Shown here piece after piece: positions 1 to 10,744 of a DNA stretch of 45,146 bases. The first letter of the stretch is position 1. Each line of letters opens with the position of its first letter. Location: positions 1 through 45,146 of the forward strand of contig DATARS010000030.1 of assembly GCA_036269455.1 (NCBI GenBank), written 5' to 3'. Source of the DNA: CF-96 sp036269455 (GTDB lineage Bacteria; Chloroflexota; Dormibacteria; Aeolococcales; Aeolococcaceae). The notes beneath the pieces were generated by a model. It was not told the origin of the DNA, ran no database searches, and worked only from the letters and a program-made list of their open reading frames with translations. The position numbers and the translations under genes are program-made.

Positions 1-866
1 AGCACCCTGCCGTCGGAGAGCGTGGTCGCGGTCGGGTACCAGTGGCCGTACTTCATCGGTGCGACCTGCTGGAAGTCGTTGGTGGCCGGGTTGAAGATGC
101 GCGCGCTGCGCAGCCCCTCGAGCTCGATGGCGCCGAGGTCCGCGGGGTAGCCGTGGGCGCGGTCGAGGCCGTTGCCCGGCTCGTTGTACCAGCTGGTGCC
201 GCCGACCACGAGGAAGCGGCCGTCGGCGAGGTTGGCGAAGTCGGCGCAGAACATGTCGCCCGCGTTGGTCACGCCGGTGTCGGGCGAGCAGGTCGGGTTG
301 TGCTGCACGCCGGTGGCGGTGCCGGTCATGGCGCCGCCCACCAGGCTGCCGACGAATCCGTCGCCGGGCCTGCCGGGCACACCGGCGATGCCGAGCGGGT
401 CGCTCTGGCAGCTGTCGCCCGGCTTGAGGTTGGGATCCACCGCGCCGCCGGTCTCATGGCCCGGGGTGAGCCAGGTCGGCGTGCCGCTGCGCAGGTCGAG
501 GACGCGCGCGCGGCTGTCGCGGGACTCGGGCGAGAGTTCCGCCGGCGAGCCGGTCTGCACGTTCTCGGAGCTCTCGATGCCGTTGAAGTAGAAGACCCGG
601 CCGTCGGAGGTGATCGCCTGGGCGTAGCCCACCGGCTTGCAAGCGAGGCGGCCGTCGGTGCCCTTGACGCACCGCGGGGTGTTGGCGCCTCCCTCCTCGA
701 AGGGGGTCGTCCAGGAGCCGACCTGATCGGGGGCGGAGCCCGACGGGGCGGCCCTGACCGGACCGGTGCCGGTGCTCACCGCCGCCCCGAGGATCACCAG
801 CGCCCCGGCGGCGGTTCCGAACGTGAGGCGCCACCGGGATCCGGGGCGTCGCTCGATCATGCTCAT
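1..866 (-). CDS. Secreted galactose/glyoxal oxidase-like kelch protein, 5' part only
   Basis: The gene runs off the left edge; the first 288 residues are visible. An AGGAGG (871-876) lies 4 bases from the ATG at 866 and 10 bases from a second in-frame ATG at 860, so the start could be either. Residues 1-40 form an export signal with basic residues, a hydrophobic stretch and an Ala-rich end. The rest reads as a kelch beta-propeller: 'ADGRFLVVGG', 'RIFNPATNDF' and 'MKYGHWYPTATTLSDGRV'. In copper-radical oxidases (galactose oxidase, fungal glyoxal oxidase, bacterial GlxA) a Cys and a Tyr are cross-linked to form the cofactor. Here Cys207 (in 'DMFCADF') and Tyr277 (in 'HWYPT') sit where that pair is expected. 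The copper-ligand Tyr and His residues would lie beyond the window, so catalytic competence is unproven. It could instead be a non-catalytic kelch protein. Confidence 0.8.
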   Translation of the reverse strand, partial: MSMIERRPGSRWRLTFGTAAGALVILGAAVSTGTGPVRAAPSGSAPDQVGSWTTPFEEGGANTPRCVKGTDGRLACKPVGYAQAITSDGRVFYFNGIESSENVQTGSPAELSPESRDSRARVLDLRSGTPTWLTPGHETGGAVDPNLKPGDSCQSDPLGIAGVPGRPGDGFVGSLVGGAMTGTATGVQHNPTCSPDTGVTNAGDMFCADFANLADGRFLVVGGTSWYNEPGNGLDRAHGYPADLGAIELEGLRSARIFNPATNDFQQVAPMKYGHWYPTATTLSDGRV

Positions 867-1198
867 CCTTCCTCCTGAATCATTGAAGTCATGCATAGGG
901 TTGACCACGGAAACATCCCCTCCACAGGAAAGGACAGGTCGGGCACCGCGTACGTTGCAGCGTTCTGTCGATGCGCACCTTTACGAAAATCCCTGTGGGA
1001 AAGGGGAATTCCAAGCGAAACGCATCGCAGGAAACCGCTGTCGTCACTGCGTAACTGTCGTATATGTCGATTACGAATACGCCGGAGCCGGCGCGCATCC
1101 CCCATTCAGAGGACGCCGCGACACTGTCGCCCCCCTCCTGCGGGGGGTACGCGTCGCCTATGATGGGCACCGATGCGTCGAGCGGAGACGGTGGCGGG
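867..1198. promoter_or_regulatory. Divergent intergenic region between kelch oxidase and glgX
   Basis: About 330 bases hold no convincing gene. The stretch around 960-1081 is noticeably less GC-rich than the rest of the window, as expected of regulatory DNA. A TATGAT box at 1159-1164 is a reasonable -10 for glgX, giving a leader of about 28 bases to the GTG at 1199; no good -35 is visible. The half-sites CGTAT (1059-1063) and ATACG (1077-1081) form a weak dyad that could be an operator. On the minus strand, TATGCA near 893-898 could be a -10 for the kelch gene. All these sites are pattern calls of low certainty. Confidence 0.4.
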
Positions 1199-3328
<2,130 letters not shown>

Positions 3329-3336
3329 CCTTCCTC

Positions 3337-3356
3337 TGGGCGCTCAGACGCGCCCA
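3337..3356. repeat. Hairpin TGGGCGC-N6-GCGCCCA between convergent genes
   Basis: A perfect 7-bp stem with a 6-base loop (TCAGAC) follows the glgX stop by 8 bases, preceded by CCTC. A second GC-only hairpin (GGGGGG-CCT-CCCCCC, 3362-3376) follows. There is no U-tract, so these may be bidirectional transcription-slowing or RNA-stabilising structures rather than classic intrinsic terminators. The same 7-bp arms occur at 19887-19904 with a shorter loop. Confidence 0.5.
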
Positions 3357-3385
3357 TGTGCGGGGGGCCTCCCCCCTGCGCCCCC

Positions 3386-5485
3386 CTAGCCGGCGACGGG
3401 CAGCTCGACATAGGAGGCGGCCGGGCCGCCGTGCAGCACCTGGTAGACCCCGCCGGCCAGGTGGGCGACCTGGGCCGGGGATGGCACCAGGTGCGGCGTG
3501 TCCGAGGTGGAGACGGTGATGCGCAGGTGGTGGCCCGCGCCGAGCACGGCGAAGATCGGGAAGACCTCGACGTCGAAGCGGGTGACCTGGCGGGGTGCGA
3601 CCGCCATCGCCGAGTCCCGGGTGAGCGGGTGGTGGGGGAGCAGCAGCCCGCCGTCGGGGGCGACCCAGCTCCCCACTGCGTCGACGGCGCGAAGCGAGCC
3701 GAGCAGCGCCCCCTGGGTCAGCGTGGTCGAGATGCCGTCGGGCCCGACGTCGTCGACGTCCACCACCCACTCGGCGTCGTCGGTGGAGGAGGTGCCGAAG
3801 ATGGTCACCCCGATCGGACCGGCGAGCACCAGCGGGCGGGCGAGCGCCGCGCCGGTGTAGGTCAGCACCGCCGGACCGAGCTGCAGGTTGCGGTCGTCGC
3901 CCGCGCAGGGCTGGCTCTGCGAGTTGGGCGCGAGCAGGGACGTCAGCGTGCCTCCCGCCCACTGCTCGGCGGTCTGCCCGCACGGGCTCGAGGCGCCGGT
4001 GAAGGCGATCGGGTCGGCGCTGGTCAGCCCCTCCGGGTTCGGCGCCAGGCCGCCGTCGTTCATCGACCACGGGGCCTCGCCGCTGCGTCCGCCGCCGAGG
4101 TAGAGGCGCTCGGCGTGGCCGGCGCGCATCGGCCAGTGCGAGGCGTCGACCCAGGCCCGGCTCCCCATCTGATAGAGGTGCATCGGGGTGGGGGTGCGGT
4201 CGACGCCGGTTGGCTCGCCGCGCAGCCAGGTGTCGAACCACTGCAGCTCGAGCATGCCGAGGTCGATGCCGGCTCCGTAGGTCGAGTGGTACCAGGGGCC
4301 CATGAGCAGCTGGTACCGCCCGGTCACGGGCTGGTTGGGCTGCATCGGGCCGTCGACCGGACGCCCCGCCCAGGCGTTCTGCAGCCCCGCGTAGTTGAGC
4401 GGCTCGCCGCGCTGGAAGATGTCGCGCCAACCGCCGACGAGGTAGGCCGGGATGTCGTTGTGGACGATCGCCGAGAGCACGCTCTGGGGCCGGCGCTGGG
4501 CCCAGTAGGGGCCGTCGAAGGCCAGCTCGCCGCCCTGGATCAGGGTGGTGAGGTAGGACGCCTGGAACCCGCCGAGGCCGCTGAGGTGGTCGCGCTCGAC
4601 GTCGGCGACCTCGCTGAGGTTGCCCTTGTCGGGCGGTCCGGCCGCGAAGGCCTCGCGCGCCGGGCTGGTGGCGTTGTCGCCGGCGGTGAGGCCGACGAAG
4701 GCGTCGAAGAACTCGGCGTCGGGGACCCCGCCCATCACCGCCACGTCGCGGTACACGTCGGCGGCGGCGACGACCGGGAAGATCGCCCGCAGCGGCGAGT
4801 TGGGACCCGCGGCGGCGGCGGTGAGCAGCTGGTTGATGCCGAGATAGGAGGCGCCGAAGAGCCCGACCCGCCCGTTGGAGTGGGGCAGCCCGGCCGCCCA
4901 GCGCACCAGCGCCACCCCGTCGTCGATCTGCTGCGGGTCGAGCAGCCCCCACTGGCCGTGGGACTCGCCGGTGCCGCGGACGTCGGCGACCACCTCGATG
5001 AAGCCGCGCTGCACGAGGAAGGGCTCGGCGCCGCTCACCCCCTTGCCGTAGGGCGTCTGGGTGAGCAGGACCGGGAAGGCGCCGACCGCCGGCACCCCGG
5101 TGCCGGGGTCGGCGGGGAAGAGCACGTTGGTCCGCAGCACGGTGCCGTCGGCCATCCGCACCGGCAGGTTGAAGGCGGTGAAGATCGAGTAGGTGGGCGC
5201 CTCGGGGACCCAGCGGGCCACTCCGGCCACCCTTGCCGCGCTCGCCGCCACCACCTCGGCGGGCACCGGCGCCGCCGGTCCGGCGACGCCAACGGCAGGA
5301 CGGGGCGGGAGGAGCACTGCCGCCCCGGGCGCGGTGGCGCCGGCCGGAGCCGGGCGCAGCGGCGCGGCCGCGGAGCGCGTCCCGACCGCGGGTGGCAGCC
5401 CGGCGAGGAGGATCGTCAGGGCGGCCCCCATCCAGGGTGCGAGCCTGCAGGACAGTGCCACCGGACCCCGCCGTCGACCGGGCAT
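3386..5485 (-). CDS. Secreted CocE/NonD-family serine hydrolase (X-Pro dipeptidyl-peptidase-like)
   Basis: A 699-residue alpha/beta hydrolase of the family containing cocaine esterase, glutaryl-7-ACA acylases and X-prolyl dipeptidyl peptidases; it cleaves an acyl ester or N-terminal dipeptide bond. Residues 1-36 are a signal peptide, followed by an Ala/Pro-rich linker to about residue 95, so it is exported. 'VVADVRGTGESHGQW' and 'LFGASYLGINQL' (nucleophile Ser213 in G-x-S-x-x-G) are family hallmarks. The C-terminal third has the jelly-roll PepX_C fold ('DVEVFPIFAVLGAGHHLRI'). The true substrate cannot be told from sequence. GGGGGG at 5491-5496 serves as ribosome-binding site for the ATG at 5485, and a TTTAAT -10 lies further up. 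The gene sits between glgX and glgE in the opposite orientation and is probably functionally unrelated to them. Confidence 0.88.
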   Translation of the reverse strand: MPGRRRGPVALSCRLAPWMGAALTILLAGLPPAVGTRSAAAPLRPAPAGATAPGAAVLLPPRPAVGVAGPAAPVPAEVVAASAARVAGVARWVPEAPTYSIFTAFNLPVRMADGTVLRTNVLFPADPGTGVPAVGAFPVLLTQTPYGKGVSGAEPFLVQRGFIEVVADVRGTGESHGQWGLLDPQQIDDGVALVRWAAGLPHSNGRVGLFGASYLGINQLLTAAAAGPNSPLRAIFPVVAAADVYRDVAVMGGVPDAEFFDAFVGLTAGDNATSPAREAFAAGPPDKGNLSEVADVERDHLSGLGGFQASYLTTLIQGGELAFDGPYWAQRRPQSVLSAIVHNDIPAYLVGGWRDIFQRGEPLNYAGLQNAWAGRPVDGPMQPNQPVTGRYQLLMGPWYHSTYGAGIDLGMLELQWFDTWLRGEPTGVDRTPTPMHLYQMGSRAWVDASHWPMRAGHAERLYLGGGRSGEAPWSMNDGGLAPNPEGLTSADPIAFTGASSPCGQTAEQWAGGTLTSLLAPNSQSQPCAGDDRNLQLGPAVLTYTGAALARPLVLAGPIGVTIFGTSSTDDAEWVVDVDDVGPDGISTTLTQGALLGSLRAVDAVGSWVAPDGGLLLPHHPLTRDSAMAVAPRQVTRFDVEVFPIFAVLGAGHHLRITVSTSDTPHLVPSPAQVAHLAGGVYQVLHGGPAASYVELPVAG

Positions 5486-5513
5486 ACGGTCCCCCCAAAG
5501 GAAACCGCGTCAG

Positions 5514-5519
5514 ATTAAA
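5514..5519 (-). promoter_or_regulatory. -10 box TTTAAT for the CocE-type hydrolase gene
   Basis: TTTAAT reads on the minus strand in a short AT-rich patch of otherwise very GC-rich DNA. It would start a transcript with about 22 untranslated bases that include the GGGGGG ribosome-binding site. No clear -35 is seen. Confidence 0.45.
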
Positions 5520-5591
5520 CGATCCCCGGTGACGTCTGCACCGGCGATCCGACCTGAGGGTCCCGCCCCCACCGCCCCGGTGCACGATCGA

Positions 5592-5597
5592 TAAGCT
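5592..5597 (+). promoter_or_regulatory. -10 box TAAGCT for leaderless glgE operon transcript
   Basis: TAAGCT ends 7 bases before the glgE ATG, so transcription would begin at or next to the start codon, and there is no Shine-Dalgarno sequence in between. This TANNNT-N6-8-start arrangement recurs at 13004, 28796 and 31886. Confidence 0.55.
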
Positions 5598-5604
5598 CCC
5601 GGTC

Positions 5605-7584
5605 ATGGCGGGCAGCAACTCCGAGTACCGGGTGATCATCGAGGCGGTGCGACCCACCGTCGAATGCGGCCGCTTCCCGGCGAAGGCGGCGGCCGGCCAG
5701 CCCCTCGAGGTCAGCGCCGACATCTTCGCCGACGGCCACGACATGCTCATGGCGGCCGTCCGCCACGGGCCTCCCCGCCGGGGACGGGCCGCCCCCCGGC
5801 GCGAGGAGGTGCCGATGCAGCCGCTGGTCAACGACCGGTGGCGGGCGCTGATCGTCCCCGAGAGCGTGGGCGGCTGGGAGTTCGAGCTGGTGGCCCTCGC
5901 CGACGACTACGGCACCTGGGCCCGCGACCTCGCCCGCCGCATCGAGGCCGGACAGGACGTCACCGTCGAGATGGTCGACGGCGCCCGGCTGGTGGAGGGG
6001 CGGCTGAAGCTCACCGGGCTGCGCGCCGCCGACCGCACCGCGCTGCGCGAGCTGGCGGCCGCGCTCCAGGCGGACACCTCGGTGAGCGCGCGGCTGGCGA
6101 CCGCGTCCGCCCCCGCGTCGCTCGAGCTGATGCGCCGCACCGCCGACCGCTCGGCGAAGGCCACCCTGGCGGGCCCCTTCTCGCTGTGGGTCGACCGGCC
6201 GCTCGGCGCCTTCTCCTCCTGGTACGAGATGTTCCCGCGCTCCGAGGGAGCCCAGCCGCCGCGCAGCGGGACCTTCGCCACCGCCGCCCGGCGGCTGCCG
6301 GCGATCGCCGACATGGGCTTCGACATCGTCTACCTGCCCCCCGTCCACCCCATCGGGACCACCTTCCGCAAGGGACCGAACAACACCCTGGAGGCGGCCC
6401 CCGGCGACGTCGGCAGCCCCTGGGCGATCGGCTCGCCCGAGGGCGGCCACACCGCGGTGCATCCCGACCTGGGGAGCATCGCCGACTTCGACGCCTTCGT
6501 CGAGCGCGCCCGCGGCTGCGGCCTCGAGGTCGCGCTCGACTTCGCGGTGCAGTGCAGCCCCGACCACCCCTGGGTGCGCGAGCATCCGCAGTGGTTCCGG
6601 CACCGCTCCGACGGCACCATCCGCTACGCCGAGAACCCGCCGAAGCGGTACCAGGACATCTACCCCGTCAACTTCGACACCGAGGACCGCGCCAACCTCT
6701 TCGAGGCGCTGTGCGACGTGATGCGGTTCTGGATGGACCACGGGGTCAGCGTCTTCCGCGTCGACAACCCGCACACCAAGCACCTGACCTTCTGGGAGTG
6801 GGTGATCCCACAGCTGCGCGCCGCCAACCCCGAGGTGATCCTGCTCAGCGAGGCGTTCACCCGCCCCCGGGTCATGGAGCGGCTGGCGAAGGTCGGCTTC
6901 ACCCAGTCGTACACGTACTTCACCTGGCGGACCACCAAGCAGGAGCTGACCGAGTACCTCACCGAGCTCTCCCAGACCGAGAAGGTCGACTGGTTCCGGC
7001 CCAACTTCTGGCCCAACACCCCCGACATCCTCCACGAGGTGCTGCAGCAGGGCGGCACCCCGGCGTTCCGGCTGCGGCTGGTGCTCGCCGCGCTCGGCTG
7101 CGCCAGCTGGGGGATGTACGCCGGCTACGAGCTCGGCGAGAGCGTCCCGGTGCGCAGCGGCAGCGAGGAGTACATCGACGCCGAGAAGTACCAGCTGCGC
7201 CCCCGCGACTGGGACCGGGCGGACTCGCTGGCGCCGCTGGTCACCCGGATCAACCAGATCCGGCGGCGCCACTGCGGCGCGGTCTCGCTGCTGCGCACGC
7301 TGCGGCTCCACCACGTCGACAGCGACGCGATGATCTGTTTCTCGCGGAGCGACGACGCGCGCGGCGACGTCCTCCTGGTGGTCGTCAATCTCGACCCCGT
7401 CAACCCGCGTGACGGCTTCACCTGGCTCGACCTCGACGCCCTGGGACTGCCGGCGGACCAGCCGTACGAGGCCCACGACGAGCTCACCGACACCACCTAC
7501 ATCTGGAACGGCCCCGCCAACTACGTGCGGCTCGACCCCGCCGCGGGGCAGGCCGCGCACGTCCTCCACCTGAGGAAGCGATGA
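5605..7584 (+). CDS. glgE: Alpha-1,4-glucan:maltose-1-phosphate maltosyltransferase GlgE
   Basis: GlgE (GH13_3) transfers maltosyl units from alpha-maltose 1-phosphate to the non-reducing end of a growing alpha-1,4-glucan in the cytoplasm. The 659 residues match the family length. The N-terminal DUF3416-type domain covers about residues 1-190 and a GH13 barrel follows. 'FRVDNPHTKHLTFWEWV' holds the nucleophile Asp387, and 'LLSEAFTRPRVM' the acid/base Glu416; the NPHTK string is diagnostic of GlgE against other GH13 enzymes. 'PVHPIGTTFRKGPNN' is also typical. It is the first gene of the operon and overlaps treS by 4 bases (ATGA). Its substrate is made by the maltokinase two genes downstream. 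There is no Shine-Dalgarno sequence; a -10 box immediately upstream suggests leaderless translation. Confidence 0.96.
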   Translation: MAGSNSEYRVIIEAVRPTVECGRFPAKAAAGQPLEVSADIFADGHDMLMAAVRHGPPRRGRAAPRREEVPMQPLVNDRWRALIVPESVGGWEFELVALADDYGTWARDLARRIEAGQDVTVEMVDGARLVEGRLKLTGLRAADRTALRELAAALQADTSVSARLATASAPASLELMRRTADRSAKATLAGPFSLWVDRPLGAFSSWYEMFPRSEGAQPPRSGTFATAARRLPAIADMGFDIVYLPPVHPIGTTFRKGPNNTLEAAPGDVGSPWAIGSPEGGHTAVHPDLGSIADFDAFVERARGCGLEVALDFAVQCSPDHPWVREHPQWFRHRSDGTIRYAENPPKRYQDIYPVNFDTEDRANLFEALCDVMRFWMDHGVSVFRVDNPHTKHLTFWEWVIPQLRAANPEVILLSEAFTRPRVMERLAKVGFTQSYTYFTWRTTKQELTEYLTELSQTEKVDWFRPNFWPNTPDILHEVLQQGGTPAFRLRLVLAALGCASWGMYAGYELGESVPVRSGSEEYIDAEKYQLRPRDWDRADSLAPLVTRINQIRRRHCGAVSLLRTLRLHHVDSDAMICFSRSDDARGDVLLVVVNLDPVNPRDGFTWLDLDALGLPADQPYEAHDELTDTTYIWNGPANYVRLDPAAGQAAHVLHLRKR

Positions 7585-9239
7585 GCATCGACCGTTCCGA
7601 CCGGGACTGGTACAAGCGCGCCGTCTTCTACGAGCTCCTGGTGCGCGGCTTCGCGGACGCCAACAGCGACGGAGTCGGCGATCTCCAGGGGCTGATCGCC
7701 AAGCTCGACTACCTCCAGTGGCTGGGGGTGGACTGCATCTGGCTGCTGCCCGTGAACGCCAGCCCGATGCGCGACGGCGGGTACGACATCTCAAACTACT
7801 ACGAGGTGCAGCCGGAGTACGGCAGCGTCGACGACGTCCGCGAGCTCGTGGAGAAGGCACACGAACGGGGCATGCGCGTGATCATGGACATGGTCATGAA
7901 CCACACCAGCGACCAGCACTCCTGGTTCCAGGAGTCCCGCTCGTCGCCGGACAACCCCAAGCGCGACTGGTACATGTGGTCGGAGACCAAGCAGCGCTAC
8001 CAGGACGCGCGCATCATCTTCATCGACACCGAGAGCTCGAACTGGACCTGGGACGACCAGGCCGGCGCCTACTACTGGCACCGGTTCTTCAGCCACCAGC
8101 CGGACCTCAACTACGACAACCCCGAGGTCCGCGAGGCGATGAAGGACGTGGTCCGCTTCTGGCTCGACGCCGGGCTGGACGGGTTCCGCCTCGACGCCGT
8201 GCCCTATCTCTTCGCCCGCGAGGGCACCAACTGCGAGAATCTCCCCGAGACCCACGCCTACCTCGCCGACCTGCGCGCCACCGTCGACGCCGAGTACGGC
8301 GGCGACCGGGTGCTGCTCGCCGAGGCCAACCAGTGGCCCGAGGACGTGGTGGACTACTTCGGCTCCGAGGAGGCGCCGGAGTGCCACATGTGCTTCCACT
8401 TCCCGCTGATGCCGCGGATGTTCATGGGGCTGCGGCGGGAGCAGCGCTATCCGATCACCGAGATCCTGGAGCGCACCCCGCCGATCCCCAGCGGGGCGCA
8501 GTGGGGCATCTTCCTGCGCAACCACGACGAGCTCACCCTGGAGATGGTCACCGAGGACGAGCGCGACTACATGTACGCCGAGTACGCCCGCGACCCGCGG
8601 ATGAAGCTCAACCTCGGCATCCGCCGCCGGCTGGCGCCGCTGCTCAACAACGGGCGGCGGCAGATGGAGCTCTTCTACGGGCTGCTGCTCTCGCTCCCCG
8701 GCGCCCCCATCCTCTACTACGGCGACGAGCTGGGGATGGGCGACAACATCTACCTCGGCGACCGCGACGGGGTGCGCACCCCGATGCAGTGGAGCGCCGA
8801 CCGCAACGGAGGCTTCAGCCGCGCCGACTTCGCCCGCCTCTACCTGCCCCCGCTGATGGATCCGGTCTACAGCTACCAGGCGGTCAACGTGGAGGCGCAG
8901 GAGCGCAACGAATCCTCGATGCTCCACTGGCTGCGCCGCTTCATGGCGGTGCGCCGCCGCAACGAGGTGTTCGGCGAGGGCGGCTTCGAGGTGCTGGAGG
9001 CGAGCAACCCGTCGGTGTTCGCCTTCATGCGGGTGCTCGACGACCGGCGGGTGCTCTGCGTCAACAACCTCTCCCGCTTCGCCCAGCCGGTCGAGCTCGA
9101 CCTGCGCGCCTACACCGGGATGACGCCGCTCGAGCTGGTCGGCCGCATCCCCTTCCCGCGGATCGGCGAGCTGCCCTACCTGCTCACCATGGCGCCGCAC
9201 GGCTTCTACTGGTTCTCGCTGGAGGCGCCGCAGCAGTGA
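7581..9239 (+). CDS. treS: Trehalose synthase (maltose alpha-D-glucosyltransferase) TreS
   Basis: TreS interconverts trehalose and maltose by intramolecular glucosyl transfer and feeds maltose to the maltokinase. It has 552 residues, the normal length of the single-domain form without a fused kinase. The start 'WYKRAVFYELLVRGFADAN' and 'GVDCIWLLPVNASP' are family signatures. The catalytic set is visible: nucleophile Asp205 in 'GFRLDAVPYLF', acid/base Glu248 in 'LLAEANQWPEDV', and Asp316 in 'FLRNHDELTLEM'. The ATG overlaps the glgE stop and the glgE product is the next-but-one enzyme, so translation is probably coupled. Alternatives such as oligo-1,6-glucosidase are less likely because of the EANQWPEDV motif and the operon. 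Confidence 0.95.
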   Translation: MSIDRSDRDWYKRAVFYELLVRGFADANSDGVGDLQGLIAKLDYLQWLGVDCIWLLPVNASPMRDGGYDISNYYEVQPEYGSVDDVRELVEKAHERGMRVIMDMVMNHTSDQHSWFQESRSSPDNPKRDWYMWSETKQRYQDARIIFIDTESSNWTWDDQAGAYYWHRFFSHQPDLNYDNPEVREAMKDVVRFWLDAGLDGFRLDAVPYLFAREGTNCENLPETHAYLADLRATVDAEYGGDRVLLAEANQWPEDVVDYFGSEEAPECHMCFHFPLMPRMFMGLRREQRYPITEILERTPPIPSGAQWGIFLRNHDELTLEMVTEDERDYMYAEYARDPRMKLNLGIRRRLAPLLNNGRRQMELFYGLLLSLPGAPILYYGDELGMGDNIYLGDRDGVRTPMQWSADRNGGFSRADFARLYLPPLMDPVYSYQAVNVEAQERNESSMLHWLRRFMAVRRRNEVFGEGGFEVLEASNPSVFAFMRVLDDRRVLCVNNLSRFAQPVELDLRAYTGMTPLELVGRIPFPRIGELPYLLTMAPHGFYWFSLEAPQQ

Positions 9240-10744
9240 GCGGCGTCGCCGCGCTGGCCCGCCACGGCCTCGAGGAGGCCGCGCCCTCGCTGCTCGCCTA
9301 CCTGCAGCGGCAGCGCTGGTACGGCAGTCGCGGCCGCGCCGTCGCCGGGTTCGAGATCGAGGACGTCGCCGTGCTCCGCGACGCCGCTCCGGCGGTCCTG
9401 CTGGTGCTCGGCGTCATCGCCTACGAGGACGGCGGTCGCGAGCGCTACAGCCTGCCCCTGGGCGTCCGTCCCGGCCCCGCCGCCGGCTTCTTCGACCCCG
9501 AGCGGGTGGTCGCCGAGACCGAGGTGGACTCCGGCCCGGCGGCGGTGGTCGACGCCCTCGGCGACCCGGAGTCGAGCGCGGCGCTGTGGGAGCTCATCGC
9601 TGCCGGCGCCAGCGTGCGCACCGGCGCCGGCGAGCTGCGCTTCCGGGGCGAGCACGTCGCGCCCGGCGCCGACCCGGCGACGATCCGCCCGCTCGGGCGC
9701 GAGCAGAGCAACACCTCGCTCGTCCGCGCCGACGCCGAGCTGCTGAAGTGGTTCCGGGTGGTCGAGGACGTCCGCTCGCCGGAGCTCGAGATGACCGAGG
9801 CGCTGACCGCCGCGGGCTTCACCGCGATCCCGGCCCCGCTCGGCGTCGTCGAGTACCTGCGACCCGGCGCCGAGGCGGTGCTCCTCGCCCTGGTCCAGCC
9901 CTACCTCCACAATGGCACCGAGGGGTGGGCGCTGGCGCTCTCCTCGCTCCGCGACCTCTACGCCGAGGCCGAGGAGGAGGGCGCCGCCAGCACCGAGGCG
10001 GCGCTGCGGCTGGTCGAGGAGCAGGGAGCGACCTTCCTCCCCGAGTCGGTGCGCCTCGGCGAGGTGACCGCAGAGATGCACCTCGCCCTCGCCTCGGACT
10101 CGGTGCCCGCCGCGATGCGCTGCGCTCCGGTGACCCCGGCGATGCTCGGCGCCTGGGCGGACGCGATGACCCGCGAGCTCGACCAGCTGCTCGCCGGCTC
10201 CGATCCGGCGCTGGTCCCGCTCCGCGCCCGCCGCGACGCCCTCGTCGAGGAGTACGACGCGCTCCGCGGCCTGTCCGGCGGGGGCCTCGCCATCCGCGTC
10301 CACGGCGACTACCACCTCGGCCAGACCCTGCGCACCGACACCGGCTGGACGATCCTCGACTTCGAGGGCGAGCCTGCGCTCGGGGTGGCGGAGCGCCGCG
10401 CCCTCTCCTCGCCGCTGCGCGACGTCGCCGGGATGCTGCGCTCGCTCGACTACGCCGCCGCGGCGGCGCTGGCCGAGCGCACCGAGCCCGACCCCGAGCT
10501 CGCCGCGACCCTGCGCCGGCACGGCGACGCCTGGGCACAGGCGAACCGCCGGCTGTTCTGGGGGGCATACGTGGCTCGCGTCGGCGACACCCCGCTGCTC
10601 CCCGGCACCCCCGGGGACACCCTCACCCTGCGCCGCGCCTGGGAGCTGCGCAAGGCCGTGTACGAGGTCGGCTACGAGCTCGGCCACCGGCCCGACTGGG
10701 TGGACACGCCGATGCGATTCCTTCTCGAGGGAGGCCGGACATGA
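9236..10744 (+). CDS. mak: Maltokinase (Mak/Pep2)
   Basis: ATP-dependent phosphorylation of maltose to alpha-maltose 1-phosphate, the GlgE donor. The GTG start overlaps the treS TGA (GTGA) and gives 502 residues, close to actinobacterial Mak (about 450-460) but slightly longer. The fold is aminoglycoside-phosphotransferase-like. 'QRQRWYGSRGR' near residue 24 is typical of Mak N-termini. 'LGREQSNTSLV' binds nucleotide, the catalytic loop 'HGDYHLGQTL' starts at His356, and the metal-binding 'DFEGEP' starts at Asp375. The end overlaps the glgB ATG by 4 bases. TreS and Mak are separate genes here, although some organisms fuse them. The frame stays open far upstream through treS, but that part is only an alternative reading of treS. 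Confidence 0.93.
   Translation: MSGVAALARHGLEEAAPSLLAYLQRQRWYGSRGRAVAGFEIEDVAVLRDAAPAVLLVLGVIAYEDGGRERYSLPLGVRPGPAAGFFDPERVVAETEVDSGPAAVVDALGDPESSAALWELIAAGASVRTGAGELRFRGEHVAPGADPATIRPLGREQSNTSLVRADAELLKWFRVVEDVRSPELEMTEALTAAGFTAIPAPLGVVEYLRPGAEAVLLALVQPYLHNGTEGWALALSSLRDLYAEAEEEGAASTEAALRLVEEQGATFLPESVRLGEVTAEMHLALASDSVPAAMRCAPVTPAMLGAWADAMTRELDQLLAGSDPALVPLRARRDALVEEYDALRGLSGGGLAIRVHGDYHLGQTLRTDTGWTILDFEGEPALGVAERRALSSPLRDVAGMLRSLDYAAAAALAERTEPDPELAATLRRHGDAWAQANRRLFWGAYVARVGDTPLLPGTPGDTLTLRRAWELRKAVYEVGYELGHRPDWVDTPMRFLLEGGRT

Noticed and set aside
5515..7860. 781-codon open frame antisense to glgE
   Set aside because: No recognisable domain; the glgE strand has complete catalytic motifs and normal family length.
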